Positions 1-10,500 of a stretch of 64,000 bases of DNA are shown here, one piece after another. Position numbers and translations under genes: made by a program. The notes beneath the pieces were generated by a model. That model was not told the origin of the DNA. It worked only from the letters and a program-made list of their open reading frames with translations, and made no database searches. The stretch covers positions 2,473,001-2,537,000 of the forward strand of contig NC_134754.1 in NCBI RefSeq assembly GCF_050436995.1, written 5' to 3'. Each line of letters begins with the position of its first letter. The first letter of the stretch is position 1. The DNA is from Anticarsia gemmatalis. Its lineage: Eukaryota > Arthropoda > Insecta > Lepidoptera > Erebidae.

Positions 1-111
1 TACGATTTAGTTAATCTTTTAAAGTTTGTTTGTTTGTTTGTGTGTTTCGTATGAAAACTTCGCTGAAATAGTTTTCATTTTAAAATAACTTTTTTGATTA
101 AGGTGTTGCCT

Positions 112-178
112 ATTTTTTACTCCTGTGGGAAAGCATCCCAATGCTGGGCTAAGGTCTACGTCCTAATGGGGGAGAAAC
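112..178 (+). repeat. Degenerate CCACTGCTGGGCA-family repeat
   Basis: CCCAATGCTGGGCTAAGGTC and CCTAATGGGGGAG resemble the cleaner copies at 23795 and 49433. Confidence 0.4.
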
Positions 179-2814
179 ATATCTATTGAGAGTCTTAAAA
201 GTCAACTTATAAAATAAATAATTTATTTTTCTTAATTTGATTACAATTTACAATGTTAAGTTAGTCTTAGATATGTAAACGTATCAAGTTGAACAAAAGC
301 TTTTCGATGACGATGAACTATGCCAGGTAGATATCAGCAATAAGAGTTGTTTAATAGCATTGCATTGTACAAAATTGTTCGCTATTAACAATCAAGGGAA
401 TACAAACGATCAATTGACTATTTCCACTGATCGTTCCGCAATCAAAAAATTAAAATCTAACCGAATCATCATCACTAACTGGAAGCGAGATTACAAAACG
501 TTTTTTTGTGAAACTAAAAAATACAAGCCGTGTTAAATAAAAATATATAGACTAGATTTGTTATGCCTTTAAATAGTATTAATAGCACGTGGGGTGATTG
601 ACCGAAGTGCACAAAAAACTTACAACACCACATCGAAACACGTCCGATGCTTCAAGCTTCAATAATAGTGCCAATTTAGAATCTGCAACTAGTTTTATTT
701 GGACATTTAGATTCCTTCTTACTTAATCATTGTCTATGCGGAACCATAAATAAATTCACCAGCTAGATCAAACTAGTCTGCCAAGTCATTGCGGCCGGTT
801 ACAAGGAGCGCTTACAATCATTTGAGGATAGTCAAATTGCGAATAATAATATTCAAAATGTCGTGAGAATGATTTCAAAAGAAGATTTTTGAAATTCTAT
901 TGTTTAAAATTAATAATATAGTTTTATACCAGTACTTTAGCAATAATTTAGTTGCAAATGGCTCTATTTCGTATTCCACTTGTGAAAAAGTAAAGTAGCT
1001 CTAGGCTGTCACCTTCTTCAATTTCACTTTATGGTTTCTTTTACGCAGAAGATATTAGATTTGGAATTGTTTTCGAAAATAACGTGTTCCAAGTAGGTGA
1101 ATAGGCTAATGACGTGTTTTGGATAATCGCGACGTTTACTGTTGTGCCATCATTTCTTTGTTTGGACGACCTTAAAGAGATGTTTTATTGTACTGTGTAG
1201 ATAACACACAAACTTAAGTAAGCTGACTGAATGGTTAGCGTTGACTTGAAGTCAGGAGTCAACAGTGGGAACTGGTTACTTCAAAGGTGCTAATAGACTA
1301 TGGGCCGGCGACCCGTCGGTACCTATACTATTGGGGTCTTAAATTCCCTTTGTTTGCTTTTAAAATCGCTTTTACACGTTTCGTTACTTGTGTCTAGATA
1401 TTATATATACTTAAAAATATGTGCATAGTTTTACACAAAAAAAAAGACATGAGTCTACGCTATAAAACTAACTCTGCGTTTAGTATTTATGTACTTTCCT
1501 TATATCAATGTAGACGATTATATTTGTGTACTCTGGCAATAACCAATGTTACTACAGTTTAAGTACCATGTCAACATAAATTCAGGCAATCTACAACAAT
1601 ATTGCACAAAACCATCCAATTTTAATAGCCGAATGTTTGGCCACGTGAAATGATCATCATATTGTACTGTTTCAATGTCGACAAAAGGTTAATGACTCAG
1701 AAAATTGATGCCATCTGTGATCCGCTCCCATGTGTTGTGCACACCGTTTGTTATTGTCTCATGATCTTAATGCGACGGTACAATTTTATTACCCAGTAGC
1801 TTGATTTACGCGAAATCTTGGAATCATTTATTGCTTTGATAAAGAACAATAATCATGCTTGAATGCGCTGTGAATCGGAGCCGCCTTGTCTGAATGAGCT
1901 TGATCTTATTTAGACTGAAATGCAAACGTGTTGTAGTGTTATTAAGCAAGTAGCACAACAAAAAGAATACACTTCAGTCGCCTTACGTTATTTCTCAGGC
2001 AAAGTCGGTTTACTTTTATTTTCGATTTTGTTATCTTCTTTTAAAAGAAATCGTGACACGGAGCGGCTACATCGGAACTAAATCTTTTGTTTTGATCTCC
2101 GGCTTGAGGTTTTATCATTTTATTTTCAACTTTATTGTTTTATTAAGATTCCATTGACCTGTAATTTAATGCTTAAAAACGTTGAAAACGACAACACATT
2201 TTACTTTTACTGCCTGACCCCCTTGCGAGGGTTATTTAAGACTTAACGGTACGATTATTGATTGACCGCTGATGAGTTTGACCTAAATGCATAAAAGGAC
2301 ATTTTAAGATCTTTTCTCACAGATAAAAGTTATTGTTTAAGCTTAGGAAGAAAGTTGCCTAAGAATTTTAAGGCCGTTCACTTTTCAGTGCTAGCGATCA
2401 TTTGGCTCTTCAATAAGAAACAATACCCGGTAATGTGAGCCGTACTTAAACTATAGTCTATGGGATAGTTACTATTAGACAGACGGGCGTAAGCGATACT
2501 CATTTCGTTTAAAATACGTTATTTTGAAAGGGAAATAATGCTCAGAGCATTACGTAAGGTAAAATTCTCTTCAGGACTTTTCCCTATTGTAGACTTGAAC
2601 TTACCGACGACAATACAAAATACTCATATACTTTTATTCCCAAAGAATTCTTCAGTAACCACAATCGTTTCAACAATTTATTATCTTTTGTCCATTGTAT
2701 CTTATTAGCTTTCATATCCCGGAGAATTTCTAGTACTTTCTTAAGAATCCGGCGGAACAAACGTGTAGTTAGAAGTGAGGTGTGTCGAATCAGATGTGTG
2801 ACTAAGTGTAATGC
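179..2814. other. Non-coding AT-rich DNA
   Basis: No exon, RNA gene or clear repeat recognised. Open frames are under 60 codons. Short A and T runs only. Confidence 0.6.
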
Positions 2815-2894
2815 GTGATTCCGTTATGGACGGCGGCGCGTGCGTCTGCTCGTCCCTAGGCGTGCGCGCGCGCAACAAAAAATGTTTGATCTAA
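2815..2894 (+). promoter_or_regulatory. CpG-rich cluster with a 22-codon GC-rich ORF
   Basis: A short, strongly GC/CpG-rich patch stands out in AT-rich DNA. It includes an alternating GC run (near 2863-2873). Within it ATG 2826 reads MDGGACVCSSLGVRARNKKC and stops at 2892. It may mark a promoter or an untranslated first exon upstream of the candidate recursive site at 4206. Confidence 0.25.
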
Positions 2895-4180
2895 GGTGTG
2901 ATGCTATTTGTATTATACCTGTTTCTGTTTGAGTTTGTTCGTAGAAAGGTTTCCGAGTAGTAGAGTCTGTACACAGTGCCATATTGGGTTATGTTTTTTG
3001 TTGGTGCCGTAACTGAACTTACGCTGAGTTATTTTTTCCGCCCAGTTTATTAGGAATGGAAGATGTTGCTAACTGTGTGCGTAAAAAATATTTTTTCTTA
3101 AGCATGAGTATTTTAATGTTAAATGTACAAAAACTACATACAGTTACATTTATTACGATTACAACATACCTACCTATTTACCAATACAATATCGTTACGC
3201 ATTTGCAGAACATGGCATTACGCGTTCATAAAATATGTTAATTTCGTTTGAACATGTAAACGAGCAAAAAACACGATTTTCTTACTACATAATCATTCAA
3301 ATATGTAGAAGAAATGTACTCGTAACGGGTAAACCTGTAGTCTCTACGCATGTGTTTATCGTTTCTAATTAAATACGATTTCACGATGGACACGTAATCA
3401 CCTTTCTTCTGTGATATTGTAACAAACAACTGACATAAATTAAATCACGTATCTATCTTGATTTTGACACGTTTTCTTCGTAATGTAGTAATAGTGTTAT
3501 AATAGATATGTTTGTCTGTCTGTTAAGAAATGTAGTGTTAAAATAACTTTGGGAATGTAGACTTGTAGTAGAAGTGTAATATTTTCGCGGAAATTCTATT
3601 ACAATAATAGGATTTGTAACTTCTTTACGCCATCGTATTATAATCTAAAGTAGAAATAAAGTCTAAAGTGATAAAGCAAATAATGTATTTTCTGTATCGG
3701 TCAAAAATTGCAGCCAAAATGATTCTAACTTGTCATCCCACAATTTCTTTAATACATTTATCCAAATTATATTACGATTAGCTGGCAATAGATAACATGA
3801 CATGACAGATGTTTATTTAATTTTAATCTCTCGCATTTTAGATATTTTTATTAGAGATCTTAATCGCGTGTTACATTATTAAAGTAAGCAGATCCTATCA
3901 CCATAACATTTTATTTTACAGCATCATTCAGGCGTATAATAAGGCTTCCATGTCAGTGTCCCATGTTATTTGTTTTGCATAAAAAAAACAATGTTATTAA
4001 ATGTGCCTGCTATCTCTAGTGGAATCTTCTAGTTTTTCTCATAGCAAATAGCGGTATGTTTCATTGGGTAAATAGAGCGTCGAGAACAATGATGCGTCTA
4101 TCGTACTCGACTTTTTTTGTAATAATAACCGTTAATCTGGCAACACTGATGGGAAAATTAAACTGTGTTGCTTGTTTATT
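2895..4180. other. Non-coding, leads into candidate recursive site
   Basis: Two open frames of about 60 codons (3056 plus, 3238 minus) have Ile/Tyr-rich chance composition. Nothing else is seen up to the T-rich tract at 4184. Confidence 0.6.
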
Positions 4181-4205
4181 AAATATTTGTTTTTTTTTGT
4201 TGCAG

Positions 4206-4245
4206 GTAAGTTTTGTGGCTGTTGGTGGCAGCTTTTTGTGATCTC
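4206..4245 (+). other. Candidate recursive-splicing site / RS-exon
   Basis: A T-rich tract ending TTGTTGCAG (to 4205) is followed at once by the full donor GTAAGT (4206-4211). This acceptor-donor fusion is the ratcheting-point motif of long insect introns. A second GTAAGT follows at 4246-4251 and would define a 40-base RS-exon; read from its first base it reaches TGA. No recognisable coding exon abuts it. The motif is seen; splicing use is inferred. Confidence 0.5.
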
Positions 4246-4251
4246 GTAAGT

Positions 4252-5613
4252 TATGTCCGAGTATGGAAATAAGAAAACCACTTATAAGTGACTTTATTTC
4301 ACTCAACAAAGATATTTTTGTATTGATGGACGACAACTAAAGTGTATTGCGTTAAATATGAAAACAGAACATTTAATACGAAAACGGTTTAATTTCAAAT
4401 GCTTCAAAATATTTTAAAATCATAACTAGGTTAGATTTTGTCAGAGCACCTGGTTTACGATACATACTTTATACGTTTACTATTACATAAAAATCTATGA
4501 TTAAATATTAAATTGCCTCCATATTCGCGGTAACTAGTCCGGTAATCCGGCAACATGGTTGTTTTTAATTTGCGTATCCACTGCGCTTAATAAGGCACAT
4601 GTAATTACCGACAAAGCCAGTTATTAGTCGCTACGACACGCAGTCCAGTTAAAACTTTACATAATTGTAAGTTAGACTTGATTCAAAGATAACATGTAAA
4701 TTGATAAAATATATTTTTCTGTGGCATGTTTTTTTACCACTATCGACAACCGGCTAGCTGTCAATAATTGAATGGACTAGTTTCTATACATTTTTAAGCA
4801 GCCTAGCATAGTCCATATATCAGTGCCCCTAGTGGTTACCGTCTGTACAAATTTTTAAAACATTTTATATATGTTGAACTCTAGATAATGCTATTTCTAT
4901 AGTACCTACCGACTGTAAAAAATTGTGCCACTCATTCAATGATTAGCTGAGTACGATATGTATAGAAATTGCATAGATTATCACCTAAGCTAAATGAAAA
5001 ATTATGCATTAGATCTAGCTGGGTGGCATGGCATGCTTCAAGGTTATTTTTATTTTAAATCTCCTCATTAATCTACTCGTAAAGACTGAGATAAAACTAG
5101 TTATGCGCTAGGAAAAAAATAATTTGCAAAGTCATGTGCACAGATATGCTATTGATAACCACGGCTTGTTACAGCTGTATAAATTATCGACTATTTGTTA
5201 TTCCGATATAAAAACTAAAAAAGTTTCATCAAAATACCTTATTAAATGTAGTTTTGGAAGAGTAATCAACATGACATGTACGAGTATTCTTACACATTAT
5301 CTTCAATACTTTCGCAGTGATAGGGCGGTAAAGTTTTCAAAAGACATAATTGGAAGCATAAAATAAGCGGTGATAGGAAGCTTTCGCTTAAGCCGCCAAT
5401 TTCACGGCTTGGATAAGTATTGTATAACCTATCCGATAGTTAGAGTGACAACAAATGTATAAAAAACCACTGTCAGAAATCCACCTGTTGAACTAAACGC
5501 TACTTAACTAGAAGTGGCAAAAGATGTACCTAATAGTTTTATTGTCGCTTTTCTCTTCTGAATAGGACATATTTACATTCTCAACAGTGTATTAGTAAAG
5601 CTACCTTGTATCG
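4252..5613. other. Non-coding DNA before the errantivirus
   Basis: One 80-codon frame at 5124 without protein-like features or splice context. This is the pre-insertion host sequence, continuous with 13232 onward. Confidence 0.6.
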
Positions 5614-5617
5614 TGCG
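5614..5617. repeat. Target-site duplication, left copy (TGCG)
   Basis: TGCG directly precedes the 5' LTR and recurs directly after the 3' LTR. A 4-bp duplication is normal for errantivirus integrases. Confidence 0.88.
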
Positions 5618-5918
5618 TGTTAAGTACGGATCCCTAACCAATACCGACGACGCAGCAAGAATATACTTATTTACCGCAAACATACAATCTAAGGCCGGAA
5701 ACGCCGACACAGCAGAACTGCAGCCCGATGACGTCCGTTTGGGAATCAATCGCCGAATTAGCAAATTAATTTTAATGTATTAATATGAATAAATTGTCAT
5801 TCCATATTCTCGCATCGAATAGGTTTCACTATAATTGTAACTGTAATTTTCTTTTTATTAAATTAATTATAAGTAACTTTGGTTTTTTTTCGAACCTTCG
5901 GCTGCAGTTTACGTAATT
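5618..5918 (+). repeat. 5' LTR
   Basis: This 301-bp repeat begins TGTTAAGTACGG and ends GTAATT. It matches 12927-13227 at a constant offset of 7309, with no difference found by eye. It carries an AATAAA poly(A) signal at 5788-5793. No clear TATA box is seen, so the promoter is probably of the initiator type, but I could not place the start site. The final T is shared with the first base of the primer site. Confidence 0.95.
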
Positions 5919-5937
5919 GGCGCAGTCGGTAGGATTC
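5918..5937 (+). other. Primer binding site, complementary to tRNA-Ser
   Basis: TGGCGCAGTCGGTAGGATTC overlaps the last LTR base. It is complementary to the CCA end, the acceptor stem (a tRNA beginning 5'-GCAGTCG) and part of the T arm of a serine tRNA. Serine tRNA is the known primer of the 17.6/297/ZAM branch of errantiviruses. The tRNA identity comes from memory of the acceptor stem and was not checked against the host tRNA set. Confidence 0.85.
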
Positions 5938-6098
5938 TCGCGGGCCGGTTCGCGAGCGGTTAGAAGCATCTTATATCGATAATTCGCGTTCGCGTGTCGC
6001 CCGGGCGGCTTTCAAGCCACGGTACGAGAATCCAGAATCTACGAAGCTGCAGCGCCGAGTGGAGAATCCAGACTTCGATTCACGGAGAAGAACCAGAG

Positions 6099-6116
6099 AT
6101 GATTTATTATATGTAA
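6099..6116 (+). other. Five-codon upstream ORF; start codon also serves spliced env
   Basis: An ATG at 6099 reads MIYYM and then hits TAA at 6114-6116. It is the first useful ATG in the leader, 201 bases ahead of the gag ATG. The TAA lies inside the splice donor GTAAGT (6113-6118), so splicing removes the stop and leaves an open start exon ending in the partial codon AT. The same ATG is thus a tiny uORF in genomic RNA and the env start in subgenomic RNA. The sequence shows the ORF and donor; their use is inferred. Confidence 0.7.
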
Positions 6117-6118
6117 GT
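6113..6118 (+). promoter_or_regulatory. 5' splice donor for env mRNA
   Basis: GTAAGT is a full-consensus donor in the leader between primer site and gag, where gypsy-type elements place the env donor. It fits in phase with the acceptor ending at 11206. Confidence 0.75.
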
Positions 6119-6299
6119 ACACTTGAATCTTTCTCGTGTTGCTTCCTGTCTTATCCTAATAATTTCCAAGATTTTCCGCCCCGGAAAATTTCATTCCCGG
6201 GATCCTGCATCGCGTCAGGCTCGCCGGCATATAGTAGATAGTTATAGAGAGTTAGATAGTGAATTAGATTTTAATTTGAGTAGTTTATTTCAATTAAAA

Positions 6300-7541
6300 A
6301 TGCCGTACGACCCGGACGTAATCTATAAGGCACTTCGCCTTGTTCCAGAGTTCGACGGTAATCATAATGTATTGACGAGATTTATTAATATTTGTGATCG
6401 AATTGTAACTCAATACGCTAGCGCCGAGCCAGGCAGCGAGTTAGGCAATCTATGTTTATTAAATGGTATTTTAAATAAAATCACGGGTTCCGCCGCATCC
6501 ACTATTAATGCGAACGGTATCCCAGAGACTTGGGCAGGCATTAGAGCAGCTCTTATTAATAATTTTTCAGACCAGAGAGACGAAACAGCTTTATATAACG
6601 ACCTTTCGTTAGCTACACAAGGTAATAAGTCCCCTCAGGAATTTTACGATCATTGTCAAACCTTGTTTAGTACAATAATGACATATGTGACTTTACATGA
6701 GACCTTACAGACAACTATCGACGCTAAACGAACACTTTATAGGAAAGTAGCTATGCAGGCTTTTGTACGTGGTTTAAAAGAACCCTTGGGATCGCGTATA
6801 CGATGCATGCGTCCGGAAACTATAGAAAAGGCTCTTGAATATGTGCAGGAGGAATTAAATATTATGTACTTGCAACAGCGTAATGATACCGTAAAATCTC
6901 ATAGTACACCCAAGTCTGCTACGCCCTTCAATGTACCGTTAAACACGCAAAGTGTCCCGCGACCTCCCGTACCTAATTGGCCAGCCCCTATGGCACAGCG
7001 CCCTCATCAGCCTCCAAACCAAGCTTTTAGATTCAATATGCCTAACCAACAACATAACCGTTTTCCTACAAGAACACAGCAAATGTTCCGCGCACAGCCA
7101 ACTAACTATCACCCCCAGAGTAATATGTTTAGACTACAACCCAGGAATAACGCCCCACAAAATGCTGGTGCGAAACCCATGAGCGGCGTTCAACATTTTA
7201 CTCCTAGAGCGTTACCTATGTCAGGTCATGATTGGCGACAATCTGGTAACCCGCCACCTAATAATTATTTTAAAACACGCGAAGTAAATGTAAATGAATT
7301 TGCGTTACCCGATAATGCCTATTATTCTGACGAGTATTACTGTGAGCCGGAATATGATTGTTATACAGACTTTAATGACTTTAATAACTCTTACGACTAT
7401 GACTATAATACTAACATGACTTATAGCGATACACCTTATCATAACCAAGTGGTACATGACATGGAGCCACAACCAGGGCCCAGCCACGCAGGACAGAGCC
7501 AGGATTTTCGCTCAGACAGGATATCAAAAGAGCAAGGATAG
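6300..7541 (+). CDS. gag: Gag polyprotein of the errantivirus
   Basis: Gag forms the particle core and packages genomic RNA. From the ATG at 6300 it is 413 residues; the frame is open further upstream but has no earlier ATG. Residues 1-195 form the folded capsid-like part, and the opening VPEFDGNHNVLTRFINICD pattern is typical of insect errantivirus Gag. Residues ~200-330 are rich in Pro, Asn, Gln and Arg and probably bind RNA in place of a zinc knuckle; no CCHC motif is present, as in many errantiviruses. Residues ~330-380 are very acidic and Tyr/Asp-rich (repeated DYD and YSD). It ends at TAG 7539-7541, with the last 82 bases overlapping the pol frame, which lies at -1. No frameshift or internal stop is seen. 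A five-codon uORF precedes it. Confidence 0.93.
   Translation: MPYDPDVIYKALRLVPEFDGNHNVLTRFINICDRIVTQYASAEPGSELGNLCLLNGILNKITGSAASTINANGIPETWAGIRAALINNFSDQRDETALYNDLSLATQGNKSPQEFYDHCQTLFSTIMTYVTLHETLQTTIDAKRTLYRKVAMQAFVRGLKEPLGSRIRCMRPETIEKALEYVQEELNIMYLQQRNDTVKSHSTPKSATPFNVPLNTQSVPRPPVPNWPAPMAQRPHQPPNQAFRFNMPNQQHNRFPTRTQQMFRAQPTNYHPQSNMFRLQPRNNAPQNAGAKPMSGVQHFTPRALPMSGHDWRQSGNPPPNNYFKTREVNVNEFALPDNAYYSDEYYCEPEYDCYTDFNDFNNSYDYDYNTNMTYSDTPYHNQVVHDMEPQPGPSHAGQSQDFRSDRISKEQG
7460..7541 (+). promoter_or_regulatory. gag-pol overlap, probable -1 frameshift region
   Basis: The pol frame opens after a TGA at 7457-7459 and overlaps the gag end by 82 bases. Pol lies one base back from gag, and no convincing ATG opens it, so a -1 ribosomal shift is the likely entry. 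Two in-frame homopolymer tetrads could let the P-site tRNA slip: T TTT CGC (7505-7511) and A AAA GAG (7526-7532). Neither is a classic XXXYYYZ heptamer, so the exact site is open. Confidence 0.6.
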
Positions 7542-10500
7542 ATATAAATTTGCAAACACAAAGACAGTTACCGTATATAGAAATTGCTTGTCCCCCCTTA
7601 AAATTCTTAATAGATACTGGCGCGAATCAGTCCTTTATAAGCCCCGAGGCCGTACAAAATTTTTACCGCGATTACCCACTAAACTATGACCCTTTTGAAG
7701 TGACGAACATTCATGGTGTTAGTAGAAGCGACCATTCTATAACATTACCATGCTTTAAAGAATTTAACGAGAATGATGAAGTTAAACTATTTGTATATCG
7801 TTTTCACGATTATTTTGATGGCTTAATAGGTTTAGATATATTATCCAAATGGGAAGCCAATATAAATTTGAAGGATTTTAAATTAATTACACGAAACGCA
7901 ACCAATCATATTAAATTATATAATTCCCGTAATGTCAACTTATATGAGGACATCATACCCGCTAAAAGTTCTAAAATTATTAAAATACCAATTAACGCCC
8001 CAGATGGTGAAGTTATAATAGACGAACAAATATTTTGCAGTTGTATTTTACATCAATGTCTTACTACCGTAGTTAATGGTCGAGGCTATGTAGAAATAGA
8101 AAACCCAACATCCAATGACATAATATTTTATTTAGATCAGCCCGCTGGTGCAGATATATTCAACATTAAGTGCACGCAGACCGATAATTCTAACCGTATA
8201 AACGATGTGCTATCCCGATTGCGTACAGATCATCTTAATGAGGAGGAAAAAGCTAATCTCCTAACATTGTGTAGTCGCTATGCGGATGTATTCTATATCG
8301 ACGGCGAACCATTGACTTTTACAAACAAAATTAAACATAGAATCCGTACAACAGACGAGGTACCAGTATATACCAAAAGCTATCGATATCCCTTCGTTCA
8401 TAGACAAGAAGTTAGAGACCAAATTTCAAAAATGTTACAGCAGGGTATAATTAGACCTTCTGACTCTGCCTGGAGCTCACCCATTTGGGTTGTACCCAAG
8501 AAAATGGATGCTTCTGGTAAACAAAAGTGGCGTCTCGTAGTGGACTTCCGTAAATTGAATGAAAAGACAATAGACGACAAATACCCCATACCAAACATTA
8601 CTGACGTCCTGGACAAGTTAGGAAGGTGCCAGTACTTCACGACCCTAGATTTAGCAAGTGGGTTTTACCAGGTTGAAATGGACCCACAGGACATACCCAA
8701 GACAGCCTTTAATGTAGAGCATGGGCACTTCGAATTTTTACGAATGCCCATGGGTTTGAAGAATTCCCCATCGACTTTTCAAAGAGTCATGGACAATGTT
8801 CTAAGAGGCCTCCAGAATAGCATTTGCCTAGTATATCTTGATGACATCATCGTGTTCAGCTCCTCGCTCCAGGAACACCTGGAAAACCTGGAAAGAGTAT
8901 TCCAAAGACTTAGAGAATCTAACTTCAAAATTCAGATGGACAAATCGGAATTCCTTAAGTTAGAAACAGCCTACCTTGGACATATAATTAGTAGGGACGG
9001 TATTATGCCCAATCCCGATAAAATTTCTGCCATCCAGAAGTATCCTATACCAAACACCCCAAAAGAAATAAAACAATTTTTAGGCCTTCTCGGTTATTAC
9101 CGAAAATTCATCCCAGATTTCGCACGTATTACAAAGCCTCTTACACTTTGTCTTAAGAAAGGTAATAAAGTAATTCATAGCCCCGAATATATAGATTCTT
9201 TTAATAAATGTAAAACATTGCTTACTAATGATCCTATTCTTCAGTACCCCGACTTTAATAGAGAATTTAACCTTACAACAGACGCCTCAAATGTTGCTAT
9301 TGGAGCAGTGTTATCTCAGGGACCCATAGGGTCTGACAAACCAGTTTGTTACGCGTCTCGCACTCTAAACGACAGCGAATTAAATTACAGCACAATTGAA
9401 AAGGAGTTGTTAGCCATTGTGTGGGCCACGAAGTATTTCAGACCATATTTATTTGGTAGAAAATTTAAAATATTAACTGACCATAGACCGTTGCAATGGA
9501 TGATGAACTTAAAAGAACCGAACTCACGACTGACAAGATGGCGACTTAAACTCAGTGAATATGACTTTACCGTAATTTATAAGAAAGGAAAGTTTAACAC
9601 TAACGCTGACGCTCTTTCACGCATAGAGATCCATAACAACGAGACTGACGAAATTAACTCAGTAATTGACAGCATCAAAGAGTTAGCTTCAATGATAAAT
9701 AACACCTCACAACCATCAATCCAACGTGCCAACTCCTCGACTGACATTTTTAATACTAACGATGAACACCCCAGAGAAGATTCCAATCAAATAGTTATAC
9801 CAGCTAACCTGACAAAATCATCAACTGACACCATACATACTAGTAACGAACACCCCATTTTAGAAGTTCCTATTACCGATGAGCCTCTTAACAAGTTTCA
9901 TAGACAAATTCACATTACCGTAGTTGGAGATATAAAACGAAAGCCGATAGTAGTCAAACCGTTTGAGGGCTATATAAGAACAGCAATTCAGGTTTCAGAA
10001 TTAAATTTAGAATCAGATATCATTAACGCTGTGAAAGAGTATGTTAACCCTAAGGTTAAGACGGCCTTACTGATAAACCCACCTTTAGCTTTGTACTCAA
10101 TAATACCTATTATACAGGATAAGTTCAAAAGCTCTTCCCTTAAACTAGTATTGACTAAAACTGAATTAGAGAATGTTAAAGAATACCTACGACAACAAGA
10201 TATCATTAAACACTACCACGATGGTAAAACTAATCACCGTGGTATCAACGAATGTTACCTAGCTCTTTCACGAAAATACTACTGGCCAAAAATGAAAGAA
10301 CAGATTGCTAAATTTATTAACGAATGTACCATCTGCGGTCAGGCTAAATATGATAGAAATCCAATCAGGCCATACTTTAACATAGTACCACCAGCTACAA
10401 AACCATTAGAGATTATTCACATGGACCTATTCACGGTTGATTCTGAAAAATATGTAACATTTATTGATGTTTTTACGAAATACGGTCAGGCATACCACTT

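Noticed and set aside
5573..5764. Minus-strand 63-codon frame (also near 12798-13073)
   Set aside because: It lies within the LTR and recurs because the LTRs are duplicated; no evidence that it is translated.
6059..6241. 60-codon frame in the errantivirus leader
   Set aside because: It begins at GTG, not ATG, and crosses the splice donor; only the short ATG 6099 frame is meaningful.
6123..6299. N-terminal extension of gag
   Set aside because: The frame is open but contains no ATG before 6300, and the conserved Gag start follows ATG 6300.
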